A DNA stretch of 64,000 bases from Microbacterium sp. SLBN-146 (GCF_006715145.1 NZ_VFMR01000001.1:1116001-1180000), one strand, 5' to 3'; counted from the stretch's first letter, positions 52,982 to 61,431 are shown. Notes: generated from the letters alone by a model not told the origin. Translations and numbers: made by a program.

Positions 52982-54753
52982 GCGCGGAATGCCTGGACGA
53001 GCGTCGCGGCGAGTGCGACCTTGTCGCCGTTCATCCGGAATCGGGTGAGCCCTTCGCTGACGACGGCTCCCGTCTTCGACGTCACGAACCACGGCGGCTT
53101 CGGGAGGACCGACCACTGGTCGAAGGTTCGTGAGCGCAGCACGGTCGAGATCGATCGCGGGAACGGGCGGAACGGGCCGCGCACGATCGATCGCTCGACG
53201 TGGTCGAGGAGGAGGGCGTTGTGGACGATGCCGATGCCGCTCTCCACGTCGCCGATCGTCGAACCGGGGAAGCCGCCCCACGTCATCGTGGGGGTGATGA
53301 AGACGAGCGCCGTCCACGCGTTGACGGCGATGGAGCCGTACCGCAGGTCGGCGAGGGCTCGTTCGAACCCGTCGCCGAGAGCCTGTTCCGTCACGGGGTC
53401 GATCAGGAGGTTCGCCCCCAGCGTGCCGGCGAGCTTCTCGTTCGCGTGCGCGACGGCCGTGTCGAGGAATTCCTGGCCGTTGCCGGGCAGTGAGACGACG
53501 CCGAGGACGGGGGCGAAGTACTCGGTCGTCTCGATCTCGGACGGATCGTCGTCGGGGCCGATCTCGACGAGCGCACGCGTGCCGTCGGCGCACCAGACGG
53601 CGTCGGGATAGTCGGATGCCGCCGCGGCGAGGCTCTCGTCACCGCGCGGGTACCACACCGGTCGCCGGGGTGCAGCAGCGTAGGCGCGGCGAAGTTCGGA
53701 GAGGAACGCATCGCGCTGCGGCCAATCGCGGGAGAGCAGGACGGTCTGACCGGCGATGCAGTTGTGGCCGCTGTTCTGGAGCCGCATCGTGACGATGTGC
53801 TCGGCGTGATAGCGCAGGTCGGCATCCGACCAGGCGCCGGGCACGACGATGATCGGCGACACCCCGCCGAGCTCGGCCGTAATCGGCTTCTGCAGGAGTG
53901 GACGGTTCTCGTTCCGTCGCCGTGTCGTCGCGGCCTTCTGCGCGGCGGTCCCACGCGAAGGACCCCACACGATCGTGTCGAACGTCGAGGCGGCGCCCGT
54001 GATGTGGACGTGGGCGATGTCGGGATGCTGCGTCACGTAGCCGCCCACGTCTCCTCCGCCGCGGATGATACGGAGGAAACCCGGTTCGATGAGCGGTGCG
54101 AGCGCCCGCTCGAAGATCGGCTCGAGGGTGTCTTGCGTCGGGTTGACCTTGAGGAGGACGACCCGGTTGTGCGCGAGAAGTTCGTAGAGCACGTCGAGCA
54201 CAGGGATTGCCGTGACGTTTCCGGCGCCGAGCACGAGGCCGATGCCCTGCGACGTCGTCGGTGTGAGCTGGGCGAGTCCCGCGTCGCGGCGGGCCGCGGC
54301 ATCCGTCACTCCCGGCTCGAACCACACCTCGCCCGAGTATCCGGACAGGAGGAGGTCGTCGATCGCACTGAGAGGGAAGACCTGGGCGCGGCGGCGGTCG
54401 CCCGGAGCGGGCTCGGTCGGGATGCCCTCGAGCGGGCTGTCGCCGCGGGCGAGCGTCAGCAGCGTACGGCGGTACGCCTCGAGTGCGACGAGCGTCGCGT
54501 AGGGACCGGCGAGCCACTCTTCTCCGAGGAGCGGATGCCGCGGGTCGAGGCCCTTCGACTGGCCGGCGGCGAGTGCCCATTCCTCGGCGACCTCGGCCAC
54601 GGCGGTGTGCAGGCCGTCGAGGAGCTTCGCCCGCTGCGCGAGCGTGAGGTGGACCCAGGATGCTGCGCCGGTCGCGAGCTCGCCGATGGCGGTGTCGATC
54701 GGTGCGCGCTGTTCGTCGGTCAGTGTCGAGGCTGGCTGCGTGGCTGCGGGCAC
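52978..54753 (-). CDS. large NAD(P)-dependent aldehyde dehydrogenase family protein
   Basis: 591 residues, about 100 longer than typical ALDHs. Catalytic Cys in RLQNSGHNCIAGQTVLLSRD (about 322-341); the Glu region is altered, KPITAELGGVSPIIVVPGAW (about 286-305) holding ELGG. GLVLGAGNVTAIPVLDVLYE (about 165-184) is the cofactor-binding strand. The N-terminal 120 residues form an extension shared with other actinobacterial long ALDHs. I place the start at the GTG with AAGGAG six bases upstream; a TTG nine codons earlier lacks that support. First gene of an ALDH-GMC-TetR unit. It should oxidise the aldehyde made by the GMC enzyme. Confidence 0.9.
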   Translation of the reverse strand: MPAATQPASTLTDEQRAPIDTAIGELATGAASWVHLTLAQRAKLLDGLHTAVAEVAEEWALAAGQSKGLDPRHPLLGEEWLAGPYATLVALEAYRRTLLTLARGDSPLEGIPTEPAPGDRRRAQVFPLSAIDDLLLSGYSGEVWFEPGVTDAAARRDAGLAQLTPTTSQGIGLVLGAGNVTAIPVLDVLYELLAHNRVVLLKVNPTQDTLEPIFERALAPLIEPGFLRIIRGGGDVGGYVTQHPDIAHVHITGAASTFDTIVWGPSRGTAAQKAATTRRRNENRPLLQKPITAELGGVSPIIVVPGAWSDADLRYHAEHIVTMRLQNSGHNCIAGQTVLLSRDWPQRDAFLSELRRAYAAAPRRPVWYPRGDESLAAAASDYPDAVWCADGTRALVEIGPDDDPSEIETTEYFAPVLGVVSLPGNGQEFLDTAVAHANEKLAGTLGANLLIDPVTEQALGDGFERALADLRYGSIAVNAWTALVFITPTMTWGGFPGSTIGDVESGIGIVHNALLLDHVERSIVRGPFRPFPRSISTVLRSRTFDQWSVLPKPPWFVTSKTGAVVSEGLTRFRMNGDKVALAATLVQAFRA

Positions 54754-54844
54754 GGCGCTCTCCTTCGTGCGGGAGGTCAAGTCTAGGCGCGCACCACCCC
54801 CCCGCGGTCGGTCGGCCTTCGTCCTGCCGGTCGGCCCTCGTCCT

Positions 54845-54905
54845 GCCGAGAAGACCCGAACTGCGCGGTTTCGGCCCTGAGGTCAGCGGTTTGGGTCTTC
54901 TCGCC
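54845..54905. repeat. 61-bp dispersed palindromic element, copy 4
   Basis: Arms GCCGAGAAGACCCGAACTGC and, opposite, GGTTTGGGTCTTCTCGCC. It is over 90 percent alike to copy 5, 141 bases further on. Confidence 0.72.
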
Positions 54906-54985
54906 GACGGGGAGTCCTCCGTCACCGCGGTATACCCGACGGCTCGGCGGGACTCACCCCGCTTCGGAGGGTCGGCCTCCGTCCT

Positions 54986-55046
54986 GCCGAGAAGACCCGA
55001 ACTGCGCGGTTTCGGCCCCGAGATGAGCGGTTTGGGTCTTCTCGGC
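54986..55046. repeat. 61-bp dispersed palindromic element, copy 5
   Basis: Arms GCCGAGAAGAC / GTCTTCTCGGC, interior nearly the same as copy 4, so the pair arose by recent local duplication. Its right end merges into the 19-bp tandem array. Confidence 0.75.
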
Positions 55047-55119
55047 GACTGGAGCGTCGACCGGCGACTGGCGCGTCGACCGGCGACTGGAGCGTCGACC
55101 GGCGGCTCGAGCGTCGACC
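55044..55119. repeat. 19-bp tandem array, four units
   Basis: Unit GGCGACTGGAGCGTCGACC at 55044, 55063, 55082 and 55101; unit 2 has one change and unit 4 two. Each contains the palindrome GTCGAC. The first unit overlaps the end of palindrome copy 5. No spacers, so not CRISPR. Confidence 0.8.
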
Positions 55120-55165
55120 GGCGGGGGAGGGACTGCGGAGGGGGAAGCCGCTGCGGGAGTGCGCG

Positions 55166-56416
55166 CTACGCGAGCTCGGCGCGGAGGGCGTCGGCGACGG
55201 AGCGGAGGCCTGCGAGCGTCTCGGCGAACGACGTCGACAGAGGGGAGAGCCCGATGCGCAGGCCGTGGGGGTCGCGGTAGTCGGGAATGACGTCCTCGGC
55301 CCACAGGCGTGCTGTCACGGCCCGCATCGCGGGGTGCGAGAGAGTGATATGCCCTCCGCGGAATACCGCATCGCGCGGGGAGGCCACCGTCACGCCGAGC
55401 GGTGCGAGCGTGGCATCCGTCACTGCGATGGCGAACTCCGTGAGCGATACCGACTTCTCCCGTATCGCGTCGATACCCACTTCGTCGATCATCGCGAGCG
55501 TGTCCTGCATCGCGAGCATCCCAACGATCGGCGGCGTGCCGGAGAGGAAGCGCCGCATACCCTCGGCGGGGCGGTACTCCGGACCCATCGCGAAGACGTC
55601 CGCCGTTCCCATCCACCCCTGGATCGGCTGGGCGAGTGTCTCCTGATGCCGTTTCGCGACGTACGCGAACGCGGGCGAGCCGGGCCCGCCGTTGAGGTAC
55701 TTGTAGGTGCATCCGACCGCGAGGTCGAAGCCCCAGTCATCCGCTTCGACCGGGACGGAGCCGGCGGAATGACACAGGTCCCACATCACGAGGGCGCCCG
55801 CGTCCTGTGCGATACGGGTCAGCTCAGGCGCATCGGCGAGGTGTCCGGATCGGTACGCGACCTGCGACAGCACCACGACGGCGGTCTCCGGACCCACGAC
55901 CGAAGAGAGCGACTCCGCCGTGACGCCCGCCGAAAGATCGACGTCGATCCAGCGCACACGTCCGCCGCGCTCCCGGGCGATCCCGTCGACGAGGTAGCGG
56001 TCGGTCGGGAAGTTGTCGCGGTCGACGACGATCTCGACACGCGTGGGATCCAACGCCTTCTGCGCGTCGAACGCCGCACGGATGAGCTTGTAGAGCAGCA
56101 CCGTCGTGGAGTCGCCGACGACGGTCTGTCCGGCAGCAGCTCCGATCGCGGTGCGCCCGATCTCGTCGCCGATCGTGAATGGCAGCTGCATCCACGACTC
56201 GTCCCATCCGCGGATGAGCCGGCCGCCCCACTCCTCCGTTGCGAACCGCGCGAGACGCTCGACGGAAGCCCGTGGCGGACGCCCGAGCGAATTGCCGTCG
56301 AAGTAGACGATCGAGCTCTCGCTGCCGACGAAACGGTCGCGCATCGACCGCAGCGGATCGGCCTCGTCGAGAGCGGATGCCGCGGCGCCGAGGTCGGGGG
56401 ACGAGTCAGTCTTCAT
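55166..56416 (-). CDS. kynU: kynureninase
   Basis: 416-residue PLP enzyme that splits kynurenine into anthranilate and alanine. VYFDGNSLGRPPRASVERLA (about residues 38-57) is the family opening, MWDLCHSAGSVPVE (about 210-223) has the PLP-pairing aspartate, and VGCTYKYLNGGPGSPAFAYV (about 232-251) has the Schiff-base lysine. Length is standard. Last gene of a kynA - amidohydrolase - kynU operon; its start overlaps the amidohydrolase stop by 11 bases. With kynA it converts tryptophan to anthranilate. Confidence 0.95.
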   Translation of the reverse strand: MKTDSSPDLGAAASALDEADPLRSMRDRFVGSESSIVYFDGNSLGRPPRASVERLARFATEEWGGRLIRGWDESWMQLPFTIGDEIGRTAIGAAAGQTVVGDSTTVLLYKLIRAAFDAQKALDPTRVEIVVDRDNFPTDRYLVDGIARERGGRVRWIDVDLSAGVTAESLSSVVGPETAVVVLSQVAYRSGHLADAPELTRIAQDAGALVMWDLCHSAGSVPVEADDWGFDLAVGCTYKYLNGGPGSPAFAYVAKRHQETLAQPIQGWMGTADVFAMGPEYRPAEGMRRFLSGTPPIVGMLAMQDTLAMIDEVGIDAIREKSVSLTEFAIAVTDATLAPLGVTVASPRDAVFRGGHITLSHPAMRAVTARLWAEDVIPDYRDPHGLRIGLSPLSTSFAETLAGLRSVADALRAELA

Positions 56417-57383
56417 CGTGGACGAGCTCCTCGGTCAGCACGACGGTGGCACCGGCCAGCCAGGCAGGAAGACCGTCGGGGGTGGTGGGCGGGATGCCCG
56501 GGATGAACGTCGCGAAGGCTCCCGTGCCGGCGTCGAGCGGCCACGGATCGGTGAGAGTCGCGATGAGCGCCGGGCCCTGGATGCCCGCGTCGTGGAGTGC
56601 CCGGAGTTCGTTCTCGTTGACGCCGACCGGCAGGTCGCCGTTGCCGAGATCCGTTCCGTACAGGACGGTTCCGCCGGCCGCCGCGAACCGGGCGAGGTTC
56701 GCCGTCGCGTATCCGCTCGCGACCGGGTCGTCGCGGTGGATGTCGAGTGTTGAGATCCACCGCTGACCGGATGCCGCCGCAGCGGCGATCATGCGGGGGC
56801 CGAGCTCCTCCGTGAACGGCGCATGCGCGAGAGCGTCGACGCCCGTCCGCAGGGCGAGTCGCGGCATCCCTTCGCCTTCGACGTGTGCGACGACGGGAAG
56901 GGACCGGTCGTGAGCCGCCGTGACGATCGCCTCGAGGACCTCACGATCGAAGACGGGTCCCGCGGACGAGTTGAGCGCGACCTTGATGGCGCTCGCTCCG
57001 AACGACGCCTGTTCGGCGACCGCCGTCGCGGCGCCACCCGGCTCACCCTCATGCGTGGAGGCGCTCGACACCTCGTGGATCGTGCCGGCGGGGGCCCAGG
57101 AGCGCCCCGTCGGGTAGCCTCCGGGCGCCGTGAGGAACGCACCCGCATAGGCGCGCCGGGGCACGGCACGTCGCGGCGTGCGCGCGAGCATGGCGGGATC
57201 GCCGCCGAGATCGAGCACGCACGCAATCCCGCCCGCGGTGAGCGCGCGGTCGTCGATGAGGTGCAGGTGGACGTGATGGTCGGTGAAGGACGGCAGGGAG
57301 ACACCGCGCTCGCCGGTCAGCCCCTTCCGGCATGCGAAAGCCGTCGGACCGAGGAGTGCGGCGAGTTCGAGCGGGTCGGTCAC
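56406..57383 (-). CDS. amidohydrolase-superfamily enzyme, candidate N-formylkynurenine hydrolase
   Basis: 325 residues with the subtype I metal set of the amidohydrolase superfamily: HVHLHL (about 33-38), lysine in SAIKVALN (about 126-133), histidines in PVVAHVEG (about 156-163) and ALAHAPF (about 176-182), and aspartate in [10 protein letters not shown] (about 227-236). It is sandwiched with overlapping ends between tryptophan dioxygenase and kynureninase. The step between these is N-formylkynurenine deformylation, for which no KynB or alpha/beta-hydrolase formamidase gene is present here. I infer that this protein fills that step; another amide or lactone substrate is possible. Start GTG overlaps the kynA stop. 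Confidence 0.85.
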   Translation of the reverse strand: MTDPLELAALLGPTAFACRKGLTGERGVSLPSFTDHHVHLHLIDDRALTAGGIACVLDLGGDPAMLARTPRRAVPRRAYAGAFLTAPGGYPTGRSWAPAGTIHEVSSASTHEGEPGGAATAVAEQASFGASAIKVALNSSAGPVFDREVLEAIVTAAHDRSLPVVAHVEGEGMPRLALRTGVDALAHAPFTEELGPRMIAAAAASGQRWISTLDIHRDDPVASGYATANLARFAAAGGTVLYGTDLGNGDLPVGVNENELRALHDAGIQGPALIATLTDPWPLDAGTGAFATFIPGIPPTTPDGLPAWLAGATVVLTEELVHDED

Positions 57384-58234
57384 AGCTTGGTCCTCACGGC
57401 GAACAGCTCGGGGAAGAACGTGAGCTGCAGGGCGCGTTGCAGGAACGTGACGCCGCTCGAGCCGCCCGTGCCCGTCTTGTGCCCGATGATGCGCTCGACG
57501 GTCTTGAGGTGACGGAATCGCCAGAGCTGGAAGTTGTCCTCGAGGTCGACGAGTTCCTCGCACGTCTCGTAGGCCGCCCAGTGCCCCTGCGGGTCGGTGT
57601 AGATCTCGGTGAAGACGGGGACGAGCTCGGACGCGAAGGTCCAAGCCTGGGTCACGTCGCGGTCGAGGACGGCGTCGGGAATCGGATAGCCGAGCCGGGC
57701 CAGGTGTCGGAGGAACTCGTCGTACAGGCTCGGCGCCTCGAGTGCCGAGGAGACGAGCGCGTGCGCTGCGGGATCGCCCTCGAAGACGCGGAGCATCCCG
57801 GCGTTCTTGTTGCCGAGGGTGAATTCGATCGCGCGGTACTGCGCCGACTGGAATCCGCTCGAGTTGCCGAGCACATCGCGGAACTGCACGTATTCGGCGG
57901 GAGTCAGGGTCGCTAGGACGGACCACTGCTCGGTGAGCGTCTTCTGGATGTGCTTGACCCGCGCGACGCACTTGAGGGCCGGCGCGAGCTGATCGGCGCG
58001 GAGGAAGGTCCGGGCGGCATCCAGTTCGTGAAGCACGAGCTTGAGCCAGAGCTCCGTCGTCTGGTGCTGGATGATGAACAGCAGCTCGTCGTGGTGCTCC
58101 GGCTCGCTGAGCGGCCGCTGGGCGGACAGCAGCGTCTCGAGGTCGAGGTAGCCGCCGTAGCTCATGCGATCGGTGAAGTCGGTGACGACCGTTCCTTCGA
58201 TCGTTCGGGTGTTTCGTTCGACGCCGTCGGTCAC
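57380..58234 (-). CDS. kynA: tryptophan 2,3-dioxygenase
   Basis: 284-residue heme enzyme that opens the indole ring of tryptophan to N-formylkynurenine. [20 protein letters not shown] (about residues 24-43), [20 protein letters not shown] (about 48-67), [17 protein letters not shown] (about 118-134) and [20 protein letters not shown] (about 244-263; distal-proximal heme histidine region) are diagnostic. I chose the GTG at 58234 because a longer frame would cross the divergent redoxin gene and lacks family similarity. TACCCT six bases before the GTG suggests a leaderless transcript. First gene of the kyn operon. Confidence 0.94.
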   Translation of the reverse strand: MTDGVERNTRTIEGTVVTDFTDRMSYGGYLDLETLLSAQRPLSEPEHHDELLFIIQHQTTELWLKLVLHELDAARTFLRADQLAPALKCVARVKHIQKTLTEQWSVLATLTPAEYVQFRDVLGNSSGFQSAQYRAIEFTLGNKNAGMLRVFEGDPAAHALVSSALEAPSLYDEFLRHLARLGYPIPDAVLDRDVTQAWTFASELVPVFTEIYTDPQGHWAAYETCEELVDLEDNFQLWRFRHLKTVERIIGHKTGTGGSSGVTFLQRALQLTFFPELFAVRTKL

Positions 58235-58240
58235 GTAACG

Positions 58241-58246
58241 AGGGTA
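58241..58246 (-). promoter_or_regulatory. -10 box (TACCCT) of the kyn operon
   Basis: Minus strand TACCCT, CGTTAC, GTG. Same six-base gap as the other leaderless-type starts in this window. No ribosome-binding site precedes the GTG. Confidence 0.45.
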
Positions 58247-58280
58247 GTCCCCTCCCGCGCCCGCCCCTGCGGGGCTGGGG

Positions 58281-58286
58281 GACAAT
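58281..58286 (+). promoter_or_regulatory. -10-like box (GACAAT) before the redoxin ATG
   Basis: GACAAT, GGAGGT, ATG. GGAGG is only one base from the ATG, too close for normal ribosome binding, so a leaderless start is more likely. Confidence 0.35.
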
Positions 58287-58292
58287 GGAGGT

Positions 58293-58550
58293 ATGACTTC
58301 CGACTCCACCATCACGATGTTCGGCGCCCAGTGGTGCGGCGATTGCCGGCGCACCAAGAAGCAGCTGGACGATCTCGGCATCGAGTACCGCTACGTCGAC
58401 CTCGAGGCGGATCCGGCCGCCGCCGATGTCGCGCGCGAGATCTCAGGGCGCACGAACATCCCCGTGGTCACCTACCCCGACGCGACGCACCACGTCGAGC
58501 CCTCCAACGCCGACGTCGAGGCCAAGCTCCGCGAGCTCTCCCTCATCTGA
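58293..58550 (+). CDS. glutaredoxin/mycoredoxin-like protein with CGDC active site
   Basis: 85-residue thioredoxin-fold protein. [20 protein letters not shown] (residues 9-28) holds the redox pair CGDC; actinobacterial mycoredoxin-1, which reduces mycothiol mixed disulfides, usually has CGYC. The cis-proline motif [10 protein letters not shown] (about 54-63) is intact. The aspartate between the cysteines may change redox potential. Divergent from kynA with 58 bases between the starts. No partner gene adjacent. Confidence 0.9.
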   Translation: MTSDSTITMFGAQWCGDCRRTKKQLDDLGIEYRYVDLEADPAAADVAREISGRTNIPVVTYPDATHHVEPSNADVEAKLRELSLI

Positions 58551-58646
58551 CCGGATGCCGCGGCCCCGTGCCCTGGCGGGAGTCCCGCGCCCTCGCCGGG
58601 GTCTCGCGCCCTCGCCGGGGTCTCGCGCCTGAGCCCTGAGCCCCTC

Positions 58647-58707
58647 CGCGAGAAGACCCGAACTGCTGGCCCTCGGGCGCGTTTCGAGCAGTTCGGGTCT
58701 TTTCGGC
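58647..58707. repeat. 61-bp dispersed palindromic element, copy 6
   Basis: Arms GAGAAGACCCGAACTGC and GCAGTTCGGGTCTTTTC pair over 17 bases with one mismatch, total 61 bases. Between the convergent redoxin and UDP-glucose dehydrogenase genes. Confidence 0.75.
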
Positions 58708-58801
58708 AGATGGGCGCTGGGTCAGCGCGCGGTCGGCGGTTGGCGGTCGGCGGCCGAGGCTCGGTCGGAGGTGACCGCCGAGGCTCGGGATGGGGTGGCC
58801 G

Positions 58802-60112
58802 TCAGCGGCGGCCGAGGCCTCGGTAGGTCCACCCGGCGGCGCGCCAGCGGGCAGGGTCGTAGCTGTTGCGGGCGTCGACGATCTGCGGGCGTGCGACGAG
58901 AGGCAGGACCACGGCGGGGTCGAGGTGGCGGTACTCGTCCCACTCGGTCACGAGCACGACGACCTCGGCATCCGTCACCGTGTCTTCGAACGACTCGCGG
59001 TAGTCGAGCTGCGGGTGGCGCGCGCGGGCGTTCTCGATCGCCGCGGGGTCGGTGACCCGAACGTCCGCGCCGAGACCCTTGAGGCGCACGGCGACGTCGA
59101 GCGCCGGGGAGTCGCGCACATCGTCCGAGTGCGGTTTGAAGGCGAGGCCGAGGACGGCCACCACTTTCCCGTGGGGTTCGCCGTCGAGCGCGTCGATGAC
59201 GTGGTCGACGACACGCTGGCGGCGGCGGAGATTGATCGCGTCGACCTCCTTGAGGAACGCGACCGACTCGGCACGCCCGAGCTCTTCCGCGCGAGCGGTG
59301 AACGCGCGGATGTCCTTCGGCAGGCACCCGCCGCCGAATCCGACGCCGGCTCCGAGGAATCGCTTGCCGATCCGGTCGTCGTGACCGATCGCCTCAGCGA
59401 GCTGCACGACGTCGGCGCCGGTGACCTCGGCGATCTCGGCCATCGCGTTGATGAATGAGATCTTCGTCGCGAGGAAGGCGTTCGCCGACACCTTGACGAG
59501 CTCAGCTGTCGCGAAGTCCGTCACGATGAGGGGCGTATCGAGCGCCAGCACGGGCGCATACGCCTCGCGGAGTGCGGCTTCGGCGGTCGTGGCATCCGTC
59601 GGCTCGGGGGGCAGACCGAAAACGAGTCGGTCGGGCGTGAGTGAGTCTTTGACGGCCCACCCTTCGCGCAGGAACTCCGGGTTCCACGCGATCACCGCAC
59701 CGGAGTCGCCCATCTTCTCCGCGAGGCGGGTCGCCGTCCCGACCGGCACCGTCGACTTGCCGGCGATGACGTCGCCGGGGTTCGTGTACGGCAGGAGCGA
59801 GTCGATCGCCGAATCCACGAACGTCAGGTCGGCGGCCGTACCGCCTCGCACCTGTGGTGTGCCGACGGCGATGAAGTGGATGGTGCTCCCGGCTGCTTCG
59901 GCCATGTCGGTCGAGAACCGCAGCCGCCCCGTGGCGACGTGCGCCTGGAGAAGCTCGGGCAGACCCGGCTCGAAGAACGGCGCTTCGCCGCGCGTGAGCG
60001 CCGCGATCTTGCCGGGGTCGACGTCGATACCGACGACCTCGTGGCCGAGTTCGGCCATAGCCGCCGCGTGCACGGCGCCGAGGTAGCCGCATCCGATGAC
60101 AGAGATTCGCAT
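58802..60112 (-). CDS. ugd: UDP-glucose 6-dehydrogenase
   Basis: 436 residues. NAD-dependent four-electron oxidation of UDP-glucose to UDP-glucuronate for envelope polysaccharides. MRISVIGCGYLGAVHAAAMA (residues 1-20) is the Rossmann motif, IAGKSTVPVGTATRLAEKM (about 118-136), and GVGFGGGCLPKDIRAF (about 256-271) contains the catalytic Cys. The C-terminal UDP-binding domain has VLGLAFKPHSDDVRDSP (about 320-336). Some family members act on other NDP-sugars. Divergent from a glycosyltransferase with a 151-base gap; ribosome-binding site GGAAAGG. Confidence 0.93.
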   Translation of the reverse strand: MRISVIGCGYLGAVHAAAMAELGHEVVGIDVDPGKIAALTRGEAPFFEPGLPELLQAHVATGRLRFSTDMAEAAGSTIHFIAVGTPQVRGGTAADLTFVDSAIDSLLPYTNPGDVIAGKSTVPVGTATRLAEKMGDSGAVIAWNPEFLREGWAVKDSLTPDRLVFGLPPEPTDATTAEAALREAYAPVLALDTPLIVTDFATAELVKVSANAFLATKISFINAMAEIAEVTGADVVQLAEAIGHDDRIGKRFLGAGVGFGGGCLPKDIRAFTARAEELGRAESVAFLKEVDAINLRRRQRVVDHVIDALDGEPHGKVVAVLGLAFKPHSDDVRDSPALDVAVRLKGLGADVRVTDPAAIENARARHPQLDYRESFEDTVTDAEVVVLVTEWDEYRHLDPAVVLPLVARPQIVDARNSYDPARWRAAGWTYRGLGRR

Positions 60113-60263
60113 GAATTCCTTTCCCGTCCCCCGGGACCATCATTCCGGTTCGCGGGACCTCTCCGTGCCACCTGAGTGAACATCGTGTAACGGATGGCGT
60201 GCGCAGCCGAAGTGTCCCCATGCGACGATGGGTGCTGCACGACCCGCATGAAGGAAAAGTCCC

Positions 60264-61403
60264 ATCGAACTGTCGATCATCGTCCCGACGTACAACGAGG
60301 CGCCCAATGTCGCTGAGCTCGTGCGGAGAATCACGGATGCCACGCGCGGCATCGAGTGCGAGGTCGTGTTCGTCGACGACAGTACGGATGCCACCCCCGA
60401 CGTCGTGCGTGAGGTGGCGGCTTCCTCCGTGGTCCCGGTCCGCCTGATCCACCGCGAGGCCCCTGTCGGGGGACTCGGCGGTGCTGTGCTGGAAGGTCTC
60501 GCATCGGCCTCCTCCGATGTGTGCATCGTGATGGACGGCGACTTGCAACATCCGCCCGAGAAGGTCGCGGAGATGCTCGATCGCTTCGGCAAGGGGGACG
60601 TCGATGTCGTGATCGCGTCTCGGTACGCGGGAGGCGGGACGGCGCACGGGCTCGCGGATCGCACGCGGGTGTTCGTGTCGAACCTGTCGACGATGGTGAC
60701 GAAGGCGATGTTCCCCGTGAAGCTGCGGGATGTCACCGATCCGATGACGGGCTTCTTCCTGCTCGACAGACGTGCTCTCGACGTCGAGGGGCTCAAGCCG
60801 CGCGGGTTCAAGATCCTTCTGGAGATGCTCGCCCGGAAGAATCTGCGAATCGCGGAGATCCCCTTCGACTTCGCCGATCGTCACGCGGGTGCGTCGAAGG
60901 CATCGCTGCGGCAGGGCATCCACTTCGCCACCCAATTGACGATGCTGCGGTTCGGCAAGATGTCGCTGTTCGCCGTCGTGGGTGCCTTCGGCGCGGTGGC
61001 GAACATCCTGATCGTCTGGGCGCTGACGGCGCTCCATGTCGACTATGTGATCGCGGCGATCATCGCGTCCGAAGTGACCATCATCACGAACTTCCTGTTG
61101 ATCGAGCGATTCGTCTTCCACGACATGAGGGGCGCCGCCTCGGGCGGGTGGGTGAGGTTTGCGAAGTCCTTCGCCTTCAACAACGCCGAAGCGCTCATTC
61201 GCATCCCGATCCTCGCGCTGATGGTGGAGTCGTGGCATATCTCCGCCGTCCTGGCGACGGCGATCACCCTGGCGGTCGCGTTCATCGTCCGGTTCGTCTT
61301 CCATTCGCTCGTCGTTTACGCACCGCGCAAGGAGGAGCCCTCGCGGGCGCGTCGCATCATCGACGACATCGACGAGCAGGTCACCGCCCCCGGCGAGCTG
61401 TAG
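60264..61403 (+). CDS. GT2 glycosyltransferase fused to GtrA membrane domain; non-standard start
   Basis: About 379 residues. GT2 domain with IIVPTYNEAPN, FVDDSTDATPDVV and donor motif MDGDLQHPPEKV (about residues 89-100), typical of polyprenyl-phosphate mannose/glucose synthases; then a four-helix GtrA domain (about 228-360), which may flip the product. No ATG, GTG or TTG lies in frame before the conserved N-terminus: the frame opens AGG AAA AGT CCC ATC GAA CTG TCG after a stop. ATC at 60264, or CTG at 60270, must start it, with AAGGAAAAG as ribosome-binding site, unless a base is wrong. The GTG at 60321 would cut off the first nucleotide-binding strand. It probably works with UDP-sugar genes nearby on wall glycans. 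Confidence 0.85.
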   Translation: MELSIIVPTYNEAPNVAELVRRITDATRGIECEVVFVDDSTDATPDVVREVAASSVVPVRLIHREAPVGGLGGAVLEGLASASSDVCIVMDGDLQHPPEKVAEMLDRFGKGDVDVVIASRYAGGGTAHGLADRTRVFVSNLSTMVTKAMFPVKLRDVTDPMTGFFLLDRRALDVEGLKPRGFKILLEMLARKNLRIAEIPFDFADRHAGASKASLRQGIHFATQLTMLRFGKMSLFAVVGAFGAVANILIVWALTALHVDYVIAAIIASEVTIITNFLLIERFVFHDMRGAASGGWVRFAKSFAFNNAEALIRIPILALMVESWHISAVLATAITLAVAFIVRFVFHSLVVYAPRKEEPSRARRIIDDIDEQVTAPGEL

Positions 61404-61431
61404 GCACACTCCCGCCGCCGCCGTTCGCGCG

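Larger units (their letters stand above)
54754..55165. other. 412-bp intergenic region with clustered repeats
   Basis: Non-coding region between the kyn operon end and the ALDH start. It contains two 61-bp palindromes and a 19-bp tandem array; the ALDH promoter must lie near 54790-54840. I see no small gene. Confidence 0.7.

Noticed and set aside
55044..55119. Possible CRISPR array
   Set aside because: Units are contiguous 19-mers with no spacers and no cas genes nearby.
58235..58381. Longer kynA start at 58381
   Set aside because: The extra 49 residues overlap the divergent redoxin gene and do not resemble the tryptophan dioxygenase N-terminus.
60321..61403. GTG at 60321 as start of the glycosyltransferase
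   Set aside because: It would delete the IIVPTYNEAPN strand and loop that every GT2 enzyme needs for nucleotide-sugar binding.
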